DNA of 64,000 bases, from the NCBI GenBank assembly GCA_029168955.1, contig JAPDOI010000144.1, positions 558,001 through 622,000 on the forward strand, read 5' to 3'. The translations under genes were made by a program, and so were the position numbers. Positions within the stretch are counted from its first letter, which is position 1, and the number at the start of each line of letters is the position of its first letter. The notes under the pieces are model-generated. The model was not told the origin of the DNA. It was given only the letters and a program-made list of their open reading frames with translations, and did not search any database. Below are positions 28,901 to 37,075 of the stretch, one piece after another. Origin of the DNA: Aplectana chamaeleonis (taxonomy: Eukaryota; Nematoda; Chromadorea; Rhabditida; Cosmocercidae).

Positions 28901-31405
28901 GATGTCGACGGGTCCAAACCTCCCTTTGTGATACGTAATACATCACACCTCACGCCGAACCCTGTCTGAGGCTTTGACATAGCTACCTTGAAGGCACAGG
29001 ACACCCAAAAAATTAATTTTTAGATTTCATGCTTATCTTGGAGAGAGTCACACGCTGATCACAGTGGTATCTCTGAAATCTTCTAAGACCAACTTCGAAC
29101 AGAGTTATAGCTCTTCAAAGATGCCTAGCTTTGGAGGGTGAAAACTTGGTGGACGAGTTGTCTCAGACCTGTATTTCTCTTCATTCGCAATCGTTGCGCG
29201 AGAGCAAGCCAGGTTCAGGAGACAGCCCGGCAGTGGACTGAAGAACGACGGCTTGTTGGAAATCATCCATCCATCGAGCCGCTATCGAGTTCGAAAATCT
29301 GTTAGGGGTCTGGCCTGTGGTGGTGAGCGAAGGGGGTCGGGCCTGTGGTGGTTGCTTATATCTAGCTTATTTGGAGGAATTGAGATCTCGCATTTGGCAC
29401 GTGTTATATAGGATGGGTCTTCTACACAATTCCATGAAAATCTCAAAATTCATATCTGAGGGTGTACTGTGCCTTTAAAGGCAGGGTTCACGATGATTTT
29501 CGTTCCCGAGTCTTTCACTCGAAACAATGCGGTCGCAACCAAATGCTACCGAAATTACGGCCCTGAAACGTCTTATTTCAAAGAAATTATTCTCTGGCCT
29601 TTACTAGTTGTCCGACTGGATGAACGTGTTCACGGTGGTTGTCACCGGTAAAAAGTAGGGCTGATAAAAAATGGAATCATATTCTACGCAAAACAGTATT
29701 AGTTAGGGTCCGAAGGAAAGGACGGAGCAGTAGAAAGTAGAGAATCGCAAGGGATGGGTCCACAAAAGATTTCATTGTCGCAACGAACAGTTCCAGTGAG
29801 AGACAAAAGGGGGCGTGAGAGTGAAGGATTTGGTGCCTTTCTAGGGTTTTTTTCTCGAATTCTTCGTCATTTTAGTTCAACCCGGAGGCCAAACAATCGA
29901 TTTAGCGATTAATCTCAGAATCGAAGATTATCGTGAACACTGCCTTTGAACCCACTGTATCGTCCATCACTGGATGAGGGATTGCCGCCACGCTGCTTGG
30001 CGGGAAAAATTGCGCGATCAATAGCCACTCTCCCTTCGTTTTCCTGTGCGCGATTTTTTTCCGCCTGGCAGCGTCGCGGCGATCCTTCATCCAGTGATGG
30101 ACGATAACTCGCCGTAACCAATCGAAAATCAATAAATGGGTTGCAAGTTCTTGTTAGGCAGCACGAATAACTCCTATGTAGAAGTTTCAAGGCGATTTCA
30201 TCGCAGCATTCTCGAAACTGTCAAGAGTCGCTTTTGGCCAGCAAAATTTTCCCCATTTCCAAGCTTCAGGCCAAATCAGACGGAGTTTTCGAAATATTGG
30301 CAAATGAGCCTCAGATTCGTTATCAGCATCCATAAGAACCCCTAGAGAAACGTTTTAAGTTCAATCCCAGACGATTTTTTAACGTCCTAAAATTGCCAAT
30401 CGTGTACCCCTTTTCTCTTTGCAGTGTTATGAAAATGCCCACTTTGAAAATATCTCTGAGGTATTTTGGGGATTTGGAAAACGGACTATCAGTGCTGTGT
30501 CCCATACCTACGACTACCAAAACATGGTTATATAAAGGCCCTCGGGAATTGTAAAGCTACCCCTGATTAAAGTTCGTGGAACGTCCGGACAGTTTCAGCT
30601 AGGCCAGCCCAATCTATCTGACTCGAACTTCGATAGTGCCAAAACTTGACCCAACATTGTCTTCGAAGGCGCAGTCCAAGCTCACGAACGGAATCTGAGC
30701 TTAGAACATTATTGCGAAGTAGATCCACCCTATACAAATAAGATCTGCTAAGTTTTAGCTCTCAACTCCTTCAAATAAGAGAGAAACAGGAGGAAGCCAA
30801 CTTGGGGCACTCACATCAGGAAGCCACTTTGGCACGCTCCTTATACGATACTTTGAGCTCAATAGTGGCGAAATGAGATACTTCGAGCAATGAACCCGTT
30901 CTTCCCTTAATTCTCAGCCTCTCTTTTCATTCAGATTCACTCGCATACATTGGTTGCAAATGAGAGGAGTTACAAGCCTTGGACAACTCGTCCACCACGC
31001 TTCCGCTGCTCAATATATGAGGGGTCAAAAACCCGGTCCCAAAAGGTGTCGGGCGATTCCAGAGATATCATTGGAATAAGCGCGGAATCGTCTCCAAGAT
31101 AAGCTTGGAAACATGTAAGCGATTCCGAGGTTAGACTGTGCCTCAGAGGCGCACGCTTATTATCGTGGGAGAACGCTGATAAATGTCCCATGAAAAGGGA
31201 TCTTTTCAGGTACGAAGGTGTAGGATGATGGATCCCCGATAAGTGCTCTCAAACTGCCATTGAGATTAGCGCTATTTAGCACAATAGTTCATGAGCTAGC
31301 CTCGCGAGTTGAAATCTGACCTCAACTCGTTGTGCTCGTCCAGAATAAGGGTTCGCAACCAGTCCGTATTCTCATCCATTTTATCATTCATTGGGCATTT
31401 GCTAT
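13830..31405 (-). CDS. SCP/TAPS (CAP-domain) secreted protein gene, six exons visible
   Basis: The exons are 31321-31405, 24301-24382, 24106-24240, 18269-18364, 14022-14107 and 13830-13947. All join in phase with GT/AG borders and give ~200 residues ending in a stop. Landmarks in order: CPMNDKM near the mature N-terminus, DEHNELR (cavity His), NAPKAANMRKMAYDC, WWKEIK (cavity Glu), ATKMAWADAPLVGCG (CAP1-like), AVVCIYES (CAP2-like), and a Cys-rich tail GETCSNCPSGLQCE. This is a single-domain, extracellular CAP protein of the activation-associated secreted protein type. The cavity His normally in the GHYTQ position is Gln here. No convincing signal-peptide exon was found; a spliceable segment at ~31,492-31,574 is one candidate. 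The 4-7-kb introns are filled with transposons. The exon chain is strong; the exact function is unknown. Confidence 0.88.
14022..14107 (-). CDS. SCP/TAPS exon with CAP1 and CAP2 motifs
   Basis: It begins after a TTTTTTCAG acceptor and encodes MAWADAPLVGCGIHTC followed by AVVCIYES. The donor GTCTGT is weak but phase-correct with the last exon. The residue before Tyr in CAP2 is Ile, where Asn is usual. Confidence 0.87.
14226..14367. repeat. Hairpin-forming palindromic MITE
   Basis: A perfect 32-bp inverted repeat (14,248-14,279 and 14,312-14,343; CGCTGAAAGGCGCGGCAGCA...) surrounds a 32-bp loop. Weaker inverted matches continue outward through GGCCGAATA/TATTCGGTCC. It lies in the SCP/TAPS intron, 120 bp from an exon. 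Confidence 0.8.
15410..16200. repeat. Large foldback element with ~270-bp arms inside the hAT element
   Basis: The left arm (CAATACCCGCGCTAAG..., CATTTGCCAAACTTGGCAAA, then a stretch with AAAATTGTTTTTGCGGTC) is mirrored on the right down to CTTAGCGCGGGCATTG. Both ends abut TA, which would fit a Tc1/mariner-type MITE. The arms have diverged, so it is old. Confidence 0.7.
16520..16860. repeat. Dispersed repeat, copy 1 (also at ~41,750-42,520)
   Basis: Shares TACGCGCAG..., TAGCTTGGCC..., and AACATTCTAT...AGTGCTAGATGA blocks with 41,750-42,520 in the same order and orientation. Confidence 0.55.
16885..17374. mobile_element. TTTAAA-target element with GGCAGTGTTCACGAT-type ends
   Basis: It starts TTCAAAGGCAGTGTTCACAA and ends TATCGTGAACAGTGCCTTTAA. 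The interior (GATTCCATTCTGATTTCGAA..., GGTGGACGAGTTGTCC..., GAAGGGAAGACCGGGGCT-like) is shared with the elements at 20.3 and 22.6 kb. No coding region was seen. Confidence 0.7.
18269..18364 (-). CDS. SCP/TAPS exon with the WWKE motif
   Basis: Acceptor ATTCAG, then AMAVWWKEIKEHGF and on to PVAQATK, then donor GTATGT. Trp-Trp-Lys-Glu supplies the CAP cavity Glu. The exon is phase 0 at both ends and joins directly to MAWAD. Confidence 0.87.
18380..19247. other. Intronic sequence with short inverted repeats
   Basis: Inverted pairs GGATCCTAGTGAGACTTTG / CAAAGTCTCATTAGGATCC and GCGCGAACTCGGTG / CACCGAGTTTGCGC at 18,605-18,735 suggest a degenerate foldback element. Nothing else was recognised. Confidence 0.5.
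19248..19738. mobile_element. TTTAAA-target element, chain member 1
   Basis: The ends TTTAAAGGTACACAACACC and its inverse (GGATGTACTGTGCCTTTGAA) bound ~490 bp whose interior is shared with 28,987-29,479 (CACACGCTGATCACAGTGGT, GCGAAGGAGGTCGGGCC). Confidence 0.72.
19733..20277. mobile_element. TTTAAA-target element, chain member 2
   Basis: Begins at the TTTGAA that ends member 1 (TTTGAAGACACAGAACACC) and runs to GTACTTAAAG, where member 3 starts. The terminal match is weaker than in its neighbours. Confidence 0.55.
20272..20737. mobile_element. TTTAAA-target element, chain member 3
   Basis: TTAAAGGCAGTGTTCTTGAT ... ATCGTGAGCACTGCTTTTAA. The interior (GGGAAGACCGGGGCTACTTA..., CGTTACAGTGTGCCCTTCCA) matches 22.6-23.07 kb. 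It shares its right TTTAAA with member 4. Confidence 0.72.
20733..23071. mobile_element. TTTAAA-target element, chain member 4, split by an insertion
   Basis: The left end TTTAAAGGCAGTGTTCCCAA is at 20,733. The body resumes at ~22,617 (TTTTCCCGCCTATCTTGAAA) and closes with TATCGTGAACACTGCCTTTAA. The 1.84-kb interruption is a separate element. Confidence 0.7.
20776..22616. mobile_element. Inserted element with GGGCGGTAGTAATTTG ends
   Basis: GGGCGGTAGTAATTTG at the left is exactly inverted at the right (CAAATTACTACCGCCC). CTG on each side may be a 3-bp target duplication. The 1.84-kb interior has only short open frames with no recognised domain. The insertion splits a TTTAAA-target element whose uninterrupted relative is next door. 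The class is uncertain; a 3-bp duplication and GGG start would fit PIF/Harbinger. Confidence 0.6.
23072..24105. other. Intronic sequence; one short tandem duplication
   Basis: A ~35-bp unit (ACCGATTGAGCAAATGAAAG...) is repeated twice at 23,933-24,000. No exon or element was recognised otherwise. Confidence 0.5.
24106..24240 (-). CDS. SCP/TAPS exon: AYDC to ALEE
   Basis: Encodes AYDCHQERQGQEAAKQC and on to KSKEAALEE, ending at a consensus GTAAGT donor. Forty-five codons, phase 0 at both ends. It follows the preceding exon after a 60-bp intron that happens to be translatable. Confidence 0.87.
24301..24382 (-). CDS. SCP/TAPS exon: KLASG to NMRKM
   Basis: The acceptor TTTGCAG is followed by one base completing an Arg codon from exon 31,321-31,405, then SKLASGNQENSPSYGG and NAPKAANMRKM, typical of CAP helix 2. 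Donor GTATGC. Confidence 0.87.
24383..25130. other. Intronic sequence with a ~57-bp tandem duplication
   Basis: CACCACTGTGCCAGAAAAGT and the following ~37 bp occur twice in direct order at ~24,640-24,755. Nothing else was recognised. Confidence 0.55.
25146..25370. repeat. Palindromic element with internal GTTGCTGTCCGG minirepeats
   Basis: GAGCCGCCTGACAGTTCGGC is inverted at the right end (GCCGAACTGTCAGGCGGC). The core holds several TGTCCGGGCTACTGCTGTTGC-type units and an inverse of one. No transposase. Confidence 0.7.
25790..25847. repeat. Fragment of the ~143-bp repeat, left of an insertion
   Basis: GCCCTGAGGGCACACAGGTG and CATAGAAACCACA match the units at 27,347-28,230. The unit is cut at 25,848 by the next element. 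Confidence 0.65.
25848..27346. mobile_element. 1.5-kb element with CTCAGGTRAAACTAGTTGT ends
   Basis: The ends CTCAGGTAAAACTAGTTGT and ACAACTAGTTTCACCTGAG are inverted. Both subterminal regions repeat GAGAAGTTGTCGAGAATCGG-like words. It contains a palindrome at ~26,563-26,645. No transposase frame. It is inserted within a ~143-bp repeat unit, whose parts continue on each side. Confidence 0.7.
26563..26645. repeat. Near-perfect hairpin
   Basis: TGTGGACTTCCGGCGGGTCC... and GGCTGCAGGTGTGG...CGGAAGTCCACA form two ~37-bp arms around a few unpaired bases. Confidence 0.75.
27347..27715. repeat. Tandem ~143-bp repeat, about 2.5 units
   Basis: Units run from GCTGTTTAGATGTGAAAACG through GAAGCTCTAAGCCGAACAGC and TGCCCTGAGGGCACATAGGT to ATGAAAACCACATTTGG. 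An inverted set follows beyond a MITE. Confidence 0.75.
27716..27939. mobile_element. MITE (224 bp) with GGGGTCCATGAAAAAA ends
   Basis: GGGGTCCATGAAAAAA is matched by TTTTTTCATGGACCCC. It sits precisely at the symmetry centre of the inverted ~143-bp repeats. Confidence 0.72.
27940..28230. repeat. Inverted ~143-bp repeat units (about two)
   Basis: Reverse-orientation copies of the unit at 27,347-27,715 (ATGTGCCCTCAGGGCAT, GTAGCGCTGTTCGGCTAAGA, GTGCGTTTTCACAT). Confidence 0.72.
28231..28986. other. Intronic stretch with an unassigned minus-strand open frame
   Basis: A ~100-codon minus-strand frame (28,400-28,705; contains LDDSSIAIVNDSDMEESW) has protein-like composition. I found no domain and no clear splice pair linking it to the CAP gene around it. 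Confidence 0.4.
28987..29479. mobile_element. TTTAAA-target element (relative of 19,248-19,738)
   Basis: TTGAAGGCACAGGACACCCA ... GGGTGTACTGTGCCTTTAAA. The interior aligns along its length with the element at 19.25 kb. It shares its right TTTAAA with the next element. Confidence 0.72.
29474..29950. mobile_element. TTTAAA-target element with a different interior
   Basis: TTTAAAGGCAGGGTTCACGA ... TTATCGTGAACACTGCCTTT. The ends are as in the family at 20 kb, but the interior is unrelated to the others in the window. Confidence 0.7.
29958..30106. mobile_element. TA-target MITE, family 'ATCGTCCATCACTGGATGA', copy 1
   Basis: TATCGTCCATCACTGGATGA ... TCATCCAGTGATGGACGATA. The arms continue through GCTTGGCGGGAAAAATTGCG. 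TA at each end suggests a Tc1/mariner-type MITE. Four further copies lie in the window. Confidence 0.78.
30107..30859. other. Intronic sequence, nothing recognised
   Basis: No exon, repeat partner or palindrome identified. Confidence 0.35.
30860..31155 (-). repeat. Partial TTTAAA-target element, inverted
   Basis: In reverse complement it carries the family blocks GATTCCGCGCTTATTCCAATGATATCTCTGGAAT-like and GGTGGACGAGTTGTCCAAGG. One end reads GACTGTGCCTCAGAGG; the other end is missing. Confidence 0.5.
31321..31405 (-). CDS. SCP/TAPS exon: CPMND to HNELR
   Basis: The acceptor ACATTTTCAG is followed by a split codon and then SKCPMNDKMDENTDW, TLILDEHNELR; donor AG|GTCAGA. His-Asn in DEHNELR is the first CAP cavity position. 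The frame runs on past the donor to a TAG at 31,296, but the split Arg codon matches the exon at 24,382, so the splice is preferred. Confidence 0.85.
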
Positions 31406-32811
31406 CTGAAAATGTTTTTGTTACAGATGCCGCGGAATCAAAAGCTAAAAGGTTCGCCCGGAAGAGCTTTCTGATAACATGGAATGTATAACTCACTTCT
31501 GGTCCAAGGCTCTTGTGCCACTGCTTCTCGGTTGAAGAGGATGACAAACTGAAATTTCGAGATTGACCATACATTTGTTCTGGAATGGCGAAGAAAGTAG
31601 GAACAATCATACCGCCGAGGAGAACAGGAGGGGGAACATTTCAAAGAATGTGGAAAATTTCAATAGGAGTCCTTTTATGCAGATCGTTCAGTGCTGCGCT
31701 CTGTGATCCACTATGTTCTAAGGCATCCAAGTCAACACCCTTGTAATATTTGAAAACATCAATTCAATCCTCTGAGCAAATATAAAGGGCAGTCTGGGAA
31801 ATTAGATGAGCAGTTACACAAAAGGCAGAATGGGTGAGACCGAGACAATAAGAGCTGTCCGAGCTGCTACGCTATTGGATGGCATCCTGCGCCTTCTCTG
31901 CTACTTTGTTATCGTTATCCGCGCCCCCTCGTCTCGACTGATTGCCATTCCCGCCTTTTTGCCTAGTTAGTACCATCAGGCTCGAAACTAGCTGGGGGGA
32001 GGCATCCTCCACAGCTACACGTGTTGCAAACGTGTTAAACGTGTTGGAAACATGTTAAAAGTAAAAAAAAAACGTTTCATTTTCATCATTTCATTTTCAC
32101 TCTTGAGTTGCCCCCCCAACTAGTTTCATACCTACCATAACTCGTCGCAAACCTATGCAATGAAAACCCAGAGGTTCCTGACTAGAATACGGCAAAGGAG
32201 GGCGAACTATTCAGAACTGCGAAGGGCTTGTGAAAAGTACAGGTGTGGTCTCTGGGTAGGACCGTACACTGTTTTTTGTGTCCCCTCCCCCTCTCCTCCG
32301 TCTTTCTCCCCCTCCTCAGACATAGATACACATGCTCTCTTCACTTCTTCTTATCAATGTTCTTTTGTCCTTCCTTGATTTTTGTTATCACTTCTTATAT
32401 TATTTTGCTAACGACGAGCGCTTAGACGTTCTGCCCCTATGTGAATGGGTCTAAAGAACCGACACAGGGTATTTTCTAAAACCCCCTAGGGTCGCACAAT
32501 GTTGGTTGTGGGCAAACAGTTGGCCTTTAAGTCTTTAAAAAATCTTCAGAGAGAATTCGGTATGAAACTAATTAGGGGGGGCACTCAGGATTCAGCTGGG
32601 AATAATTCATGCCGCTTTAAGAATTCGAGGTATTTCTACGGAGTCTCCACGAAAACAATGAATGATAACGCTATCAGGCATGTGATATCAGCGAAAATTT
32701 TGATTTTCATGGATGAATCATTCCATTTTCTAGAGTGCTCTCTTTTTTCTATCTATCTCACTATGCAAGAAATCTCGAATTCGTTTACTGCTTAGTCTCT
32801 CCTTTCCTTAA
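31406..32811. other. Probable 5' region of the SCP/TAPS gene
   Basis: On the minus strand a segment at ~31,492-31,574 is bounded by CGCCATTCCAG and GTGAGT and is in phase with the next exon in one frame. An ATG with a short hydrophobic start (MFPLLFSSA) lies at ~31,640, ~40 bp after CATAAAAGG, but its splice phase does not fit. The signal exon is therefore unresolved. Bases ~32,565-32,695 repeat 3,285-3,420. Confidence 0.35.
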
Positions 32812-33374
32812 AGGCAGTGGCCGCGATCAGATATGCTTGTCTTCTTATCCTATCTAAACTATTTTCTGGGTTTAGAGTAATAGGACTCAAAAGGAAAAGT
32901 TGCGAAAAACCCGCTGTTTAGGACCGAATTCGGAGCGTGAACTTTCTTGACTTTCGATGGTGGACGAGCCCATTCCACATCATCGGCATCGATGATCTCT
33001 AATATCAAGAACATCAGCTGGCTTGAAATTGAATTTCAACCTTCGGACTGACCTGCTCGGATATTTATTTGCTCATCTAGCCAACAACATTGAATGATGC
33101 GCTTGCTTTCATCGTTCAGCTGTTTTTGATAGGTAGTTTTGCATTTATTTCTTCCTCTTAATGTCAATGAATTTTTCGACTGCTCGGCATGAGACTGCGA
33201 TCTTTTTAGGCTGCGCTGTGCACATGTGCACGAACTGGCAGGTCTGGGCCCTAGAAACTCTAATTCTAGCCAGTTTTTCACCGCGCTACCTTCATAGCTT
33301 TCAGCTGTTTTCGATCTAAGCTGATTTGTATAGTTTTTTGATAACGTTTTTCATCGTGATCACTGCCTTTAAAA
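32812..33374. mobile_element. TTTAAA-target element, 'GATATGCTTGTCTTCTT' subfamily, copy 1
   Basis: TTAAAGGCAGTGGCCGCGAT ... ATCGTGATCACTGCCTTTAA. The interior (TTTTCTGGGTTTAGAGTA, GATGGTGGACGAGCCC, ATCAAGAACATCAGCTGGCT) is shared with 61.0-61.55 kb and partly with 55.38-55.6 kb. Confidence 0.72.
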
Positions 33375-33949
33375 ACAGTCGTGCATTGATGACAGTCTGC
33401 AGATGCTCCCTTCTCCGACATCACATTGTCGAGGAGCTTCGTTATTCAAGCTAAGTCCGACATCTTGGCTTCCCTGTCTTCTGAGATTGGGAATGATTCG
33501 ACAATCAATTTGATAACAAACATGTTATCTCTCCGAGTTCACTCCTTATAATTTTAGTTTACTGCTCAGGCTTTCTTCGAACTGTTGCCTTATAGCCCAC
33601 GACCCACTGAGGCCAAATACCTCTTCATGTCTCAACTATCGGCAGAGTCATTCAATTATGACAATCAGAATCAAAATCATTCGATCGATAACCATCTTCT
33701 CTTCGTGGTCCCAAACGCAAATCTTGACGCGGTTTCCTGCTTCGGAAACAGACCGTACCTCTGGTGATTCAAGTCCCCGGGCCATATTAGCTCCTCCCCT
33801 TCCAATGGCAACATCATCCCAATCACAGTTCACGAAGAAACTAGAGCTGCGGCTGTGTTGAAGTGACGACTTCTGCTGATATTCTGTAGCTGCCGAGGCT
33901 GCAATTGCTCTCCACCTTTTCAGACCTATGATGACAGCTCTAGTCTCCT
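33375..33949. other. No feature recognised
   Basis: No exon, repeat partner or palindrome identified. Confidence 0.35.
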
Positions 33950-34830
33950 GTATAGATATCCAGATTCGGATAATCCGATATCCGAAATATCGAAATAAAA
34001 ACGCATTATCCGAATCGAACCGATATCCGGGAAATTTGAAAACGGCATTATCTGACTCGAACCATTATCTAAAATAAAAAAATTCGGATAAAATCGGATA
34101 AAAATCGGATAAATTTTGGATAAAATCGCATAAAATTCGGGTAGAATTTCGGATAAATCGGATAATTTTCGAATAAAGTTTTGGATAAAATCGATAAAAT
34201 CGAACTAGGCCACGGCCATTTTCCGTACCGCCTACTATTCAGTACTTCACTAAATAGGAGGCGGTACGGATTTTCCTCCTCCTCCGACCCATGATTCTCC
34301 TCCTTCCAAAATCGGAAGAGCCGTTCCGGCGCCGAAAAAAAGGGCGTGTTTAAGTGAAATGACCAAGTAGCTAGTTATTCAGTGTAGAAGTTTTTTGTAC
34401 AGTCGCCTTGCATACTTTTTACTTGCTAGTTGTCCTGAAAAGCTTGTGTATGGATAATACTGTGCCTCCCGACGACGATACAGTAATTGAAGATTTGTCA
34501 TCATATTTTTATTTTATGCATACATGAAGATCAAGGTTAGAATGTGAACATGCTGCGAATGCAATGACGGACTACTGTTTGCTCAATTATGGATGTTTTC
34601 AAAGGCCTGCCTGGAGTGCCTGGTTTATTTTTCACCGTTTTGCCTCAACTTTGTTCCGAAAATATCCGAAGTTATTCGAAATTATCTGATCGGATATCAG
34701 TATCCGAATCATTGGAAAAATGACATTATCTGAATCAATCCATTATCCGAAAGTTTGAAAAAGCGCATTATCCGAATCGATCCATTATCCAAAAAATTAT
34801 CTTCGGATAACAAGTTTAATAGATACACAA
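33950..34830. repeat. GGATAA/TATCCGAA word arrays flanking a foldback core
   Basis: Arrays of ATTCGGATAA, ATCCGATATCCGAA and similar words fill 33,955-34,200 and 34,660-34,815. Between them is a palindrome (CCGTACCGCCTACTATT at 34,224 and its inverse at 34,254). The two arrays may be subterminal repeats of one element, by analogy with the hAT element at 14.4 kb; weak terminal matches only. Confidence 0.5.
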
Positions 34831-35312
34831 GAAGGATAATGTGTATTATGAACGAGAACCAATAAGGATCCGTCCTCTACAAAAGAGCTACAGCTGTCTC
34901 TGAAAGCAATAGATGACGTTCGGTACAGAGCTTCGAAGATCCAAACGGCTCATTCTTCTTCGAACACGAAATCATTAACAAGTTTGCTCTGCTCAGTGTC
35001 TGAACGAGCTCTGCAGCAATAGTAGATAATAATGTTCCGACGAGTCGTTGTAAAGCGCAACTAATACTCGTCAGCACCAGCGCGTCACGCGCTTGCTGAG
35101 ACTATGAAAACGCCAGCGAGGACGCCATGGCGGAGCGGAAAAAAGTCGACCCTAACTTTTCCAAATACGCAATTTCTGTGCACGCGTTCACCACCATGGT
35201 AGCAAAGGATGATGCTGGAATCAAATATCATGAAACGCAATGAAATTGATAGTGTACTAATAAGCTACTGCGGAGCGGGCGTCAGATGCGTGCCGCGTGG
35301 GCGTGTCGTCAG
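34831..35312. other. No gene recognised
   Basis: No exon-like frame. GTCAGCACCAGCGCGTCACGC at ~35,075 resembles the foldback just downstream. Confidence 0.35.
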
Positions 35313-35374
35313 GCTATTCATACTCCAACGCCACGCCTGCGCATCACGTGCTGGCGTTGAGGAGTATGAATAGC
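35313..35374. repeat. Hairpin GCTATTCATACTCCAACGCCA
   Basis: Two ~21-23-bp arms (one bulge) around an 18-bp loop containing GCGCATCACGTG. Confidence 0.7.
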
Positions 35375-35533
35375 TCGTGAAAATCGTGTAAGACTTAACT
35401 AGGGCATCATCTTAACAGGTCTACGACTGTTAGATAGTTTTTGACGGTATACCTGTTTCATCCCGATATGCGGGTGAAAGGATGATTGCTTCGGTGAAAA
35501 TTTACCGAGCAGTTAAGTTAAAGCGGCGCAGGG

Positions 35534-35604
35534 GCTTCGGTGGTGCAGTGCGATAAGGCGCTCCCCCGGGAAGGGATTATGCTGATTTAATCTCGCCCGG
35601 AGCC
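35534..35604 (+). repeat. tRNA-like sequence (pseudogene or SINE head)
   Basis: Seventy-one bases with GCTTCGG pairing to CCGGAGC as an acceptor stem, an A-box-like TGGTGCAGTGCGA with T8, A14 and G15 in place, and an anticodon-stem candidate TCCC/GGGA around CCGGGAA. The T-arm is degenerate (GATTTAATC in place of GTTCRANNC) and lacks a good stem. I read it as a tRNA relic or SINE head, not a working tRNA. Confidence 0.4.
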
Positions 35605-36774
35605 AAGCGTTTTGCGATCAACTCAACACCTTGTGTAAACATACCATAACGTGCACTGCGACGTTGAACTGCAGTTACGGCAAAAATCATCTAAAAATCG
35701 AGTATGAATGGCGCCCAAGCACCAATAATTCTGATTGTGTCGAAGTTGAATCAAGTCGAATTTGTATGATCGAAAAGTGCACCAGTTATGGTATTTTCAT
35801 TAAAGAAATCGGTGAACTACGAAAAAACAATAAGTAATGCTCCGTCGAGTGCGTGAGCGCATTTTGGGAAGTAGCGTTCCTTTCAGAATGTGCGCAGAGC
35901 CTTCGAAGGTGATTAGCGTAACATGGGAAGCGTGCGCCGAGTCATTGAGATTGAAAATGCGCATCGTTGGGGAGGGGGGGTGGGGCGAGCGCGCTTTGTA
36001 GAAAGTGCATAGCTCTCAACAGGAAAAGTACTGCGCGAATGAGTACCGAAAGTGAGAAGCGCTTTGTTTGGAGCGGGCTAAGTCTTGGGGAGTAAAAGTG
36101 GCGCTTCTCAGGCGAATCGCGACGTTCGTGATGACGTCACAATCGTGACACTGCCTAAAGGCCTAGCGGGGGACACCCAACGAGGAGCCGAACGATGATC
36201 TCATTAACTTCACGGGTTATACATTTTAATACTCACCACAAGCATGTCGCCCTGGTTTGTCGCCGTCTCACGGCACAAGGACGTTATCTTCGCCGCTGTC
36301 TGTGGTGAGGAACCACCCTGCCCGCGTTTAGTGGCGAAAGCAGCTTCCCCACCCAGCCATGAGGATAGCTGCCAAAAATATGCTGGCCTCCAAAAGTGAC
36401 CCGGAGTCACCTTCCAGGGCCGGCTTCGGAGTGACGAATGAGGACTCGAGTGAAAAGAGGTGCCTTTTATACCGACTGCGCACGTGATAATCACGTCACA
36501 ACGTGATCACGTGTTGATAACCATCATATCCAGCTATGTTGTGATACTTATCATAGTGTTCAGACTTGTCATCGTGTTCAAACAAGAATGAATCGTTTGG
36601 ATCCCCGAAGTTGCATACCGTTCCCCAGCAGTAGATTAGGAGCTACACTTGCCATAGCAACCGGATTCGAGAACGAGCCGAACTGTACATCGAATCGAGA
36701 ACATGAGCCGACCAAGGGCCGGATTCGTGGATGAGTATACCGCGGTAGAAGGGGTGAAGGGGAGAAGTTACTAG
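35605..36774. other. No gene recognised; G-rich and E-box-like palindromes
   Basis: A minus-strand frame at 36,210-36,494 ends near a GTGAGT but shows no domain. CACGTGATAATCACGTC and AACGTGATCACGTG at ~36,480-36,515 are nested CACGTG palindromes. GGGGAGGGGGGGTGGGGCG lies at ~35,970. Confidence 0.4.
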
Positions 36775-37075
36775 CAACCTACTGTGCTTATCTGGGCCAA
36801 ATTTCGGTCCGTAATTGCGTCTCGCCACGCTCTGCGACCGCACGCTCCCGAGACAGAAGAGCTTTCAGCGCCACAGCCGTCGATCTGCTGACCTTAGGTG
36901 GGTTCCGGAAACCGGAAACTAAGAGAAATTGGAGAAAATTGTATAAAAAAGCCAAATCGAGTTGGCTTTGGCGCTGGAAACCTTACTGACTCGAGCGCGG
37001 GCGGCTGCAAAAGGTGTCGAGACGCAATTGCGGACCGGAATTCGGCCTAGATAAGCACAGTATAATTTATTATGA
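36775..37075. repeat. Foldback element with ~100-bp diverged arms
   Basis: ACTGTGCTTATCTGGGCC...GTCCGTAATTGCGTCTCG at the left is mirrored at the right (CGAGACGCAATTGCGGAC...GGCCTAGATAAGCACAGT). Confidence 0.65.

Noticed and set aside
31296..31320. Reading the CAP exon through to the stop at 31,296
   Set aside because: Splicing at AG|GTCAGA leaves a split Arg codon that fits the exon at 24,382 exactly and continues the CAP domain.
36210..36494. Minus-strand frame ending at a GTGAGT donor
   Set aside because: No recognisable domain, no partner exon, and no matching acceptor.
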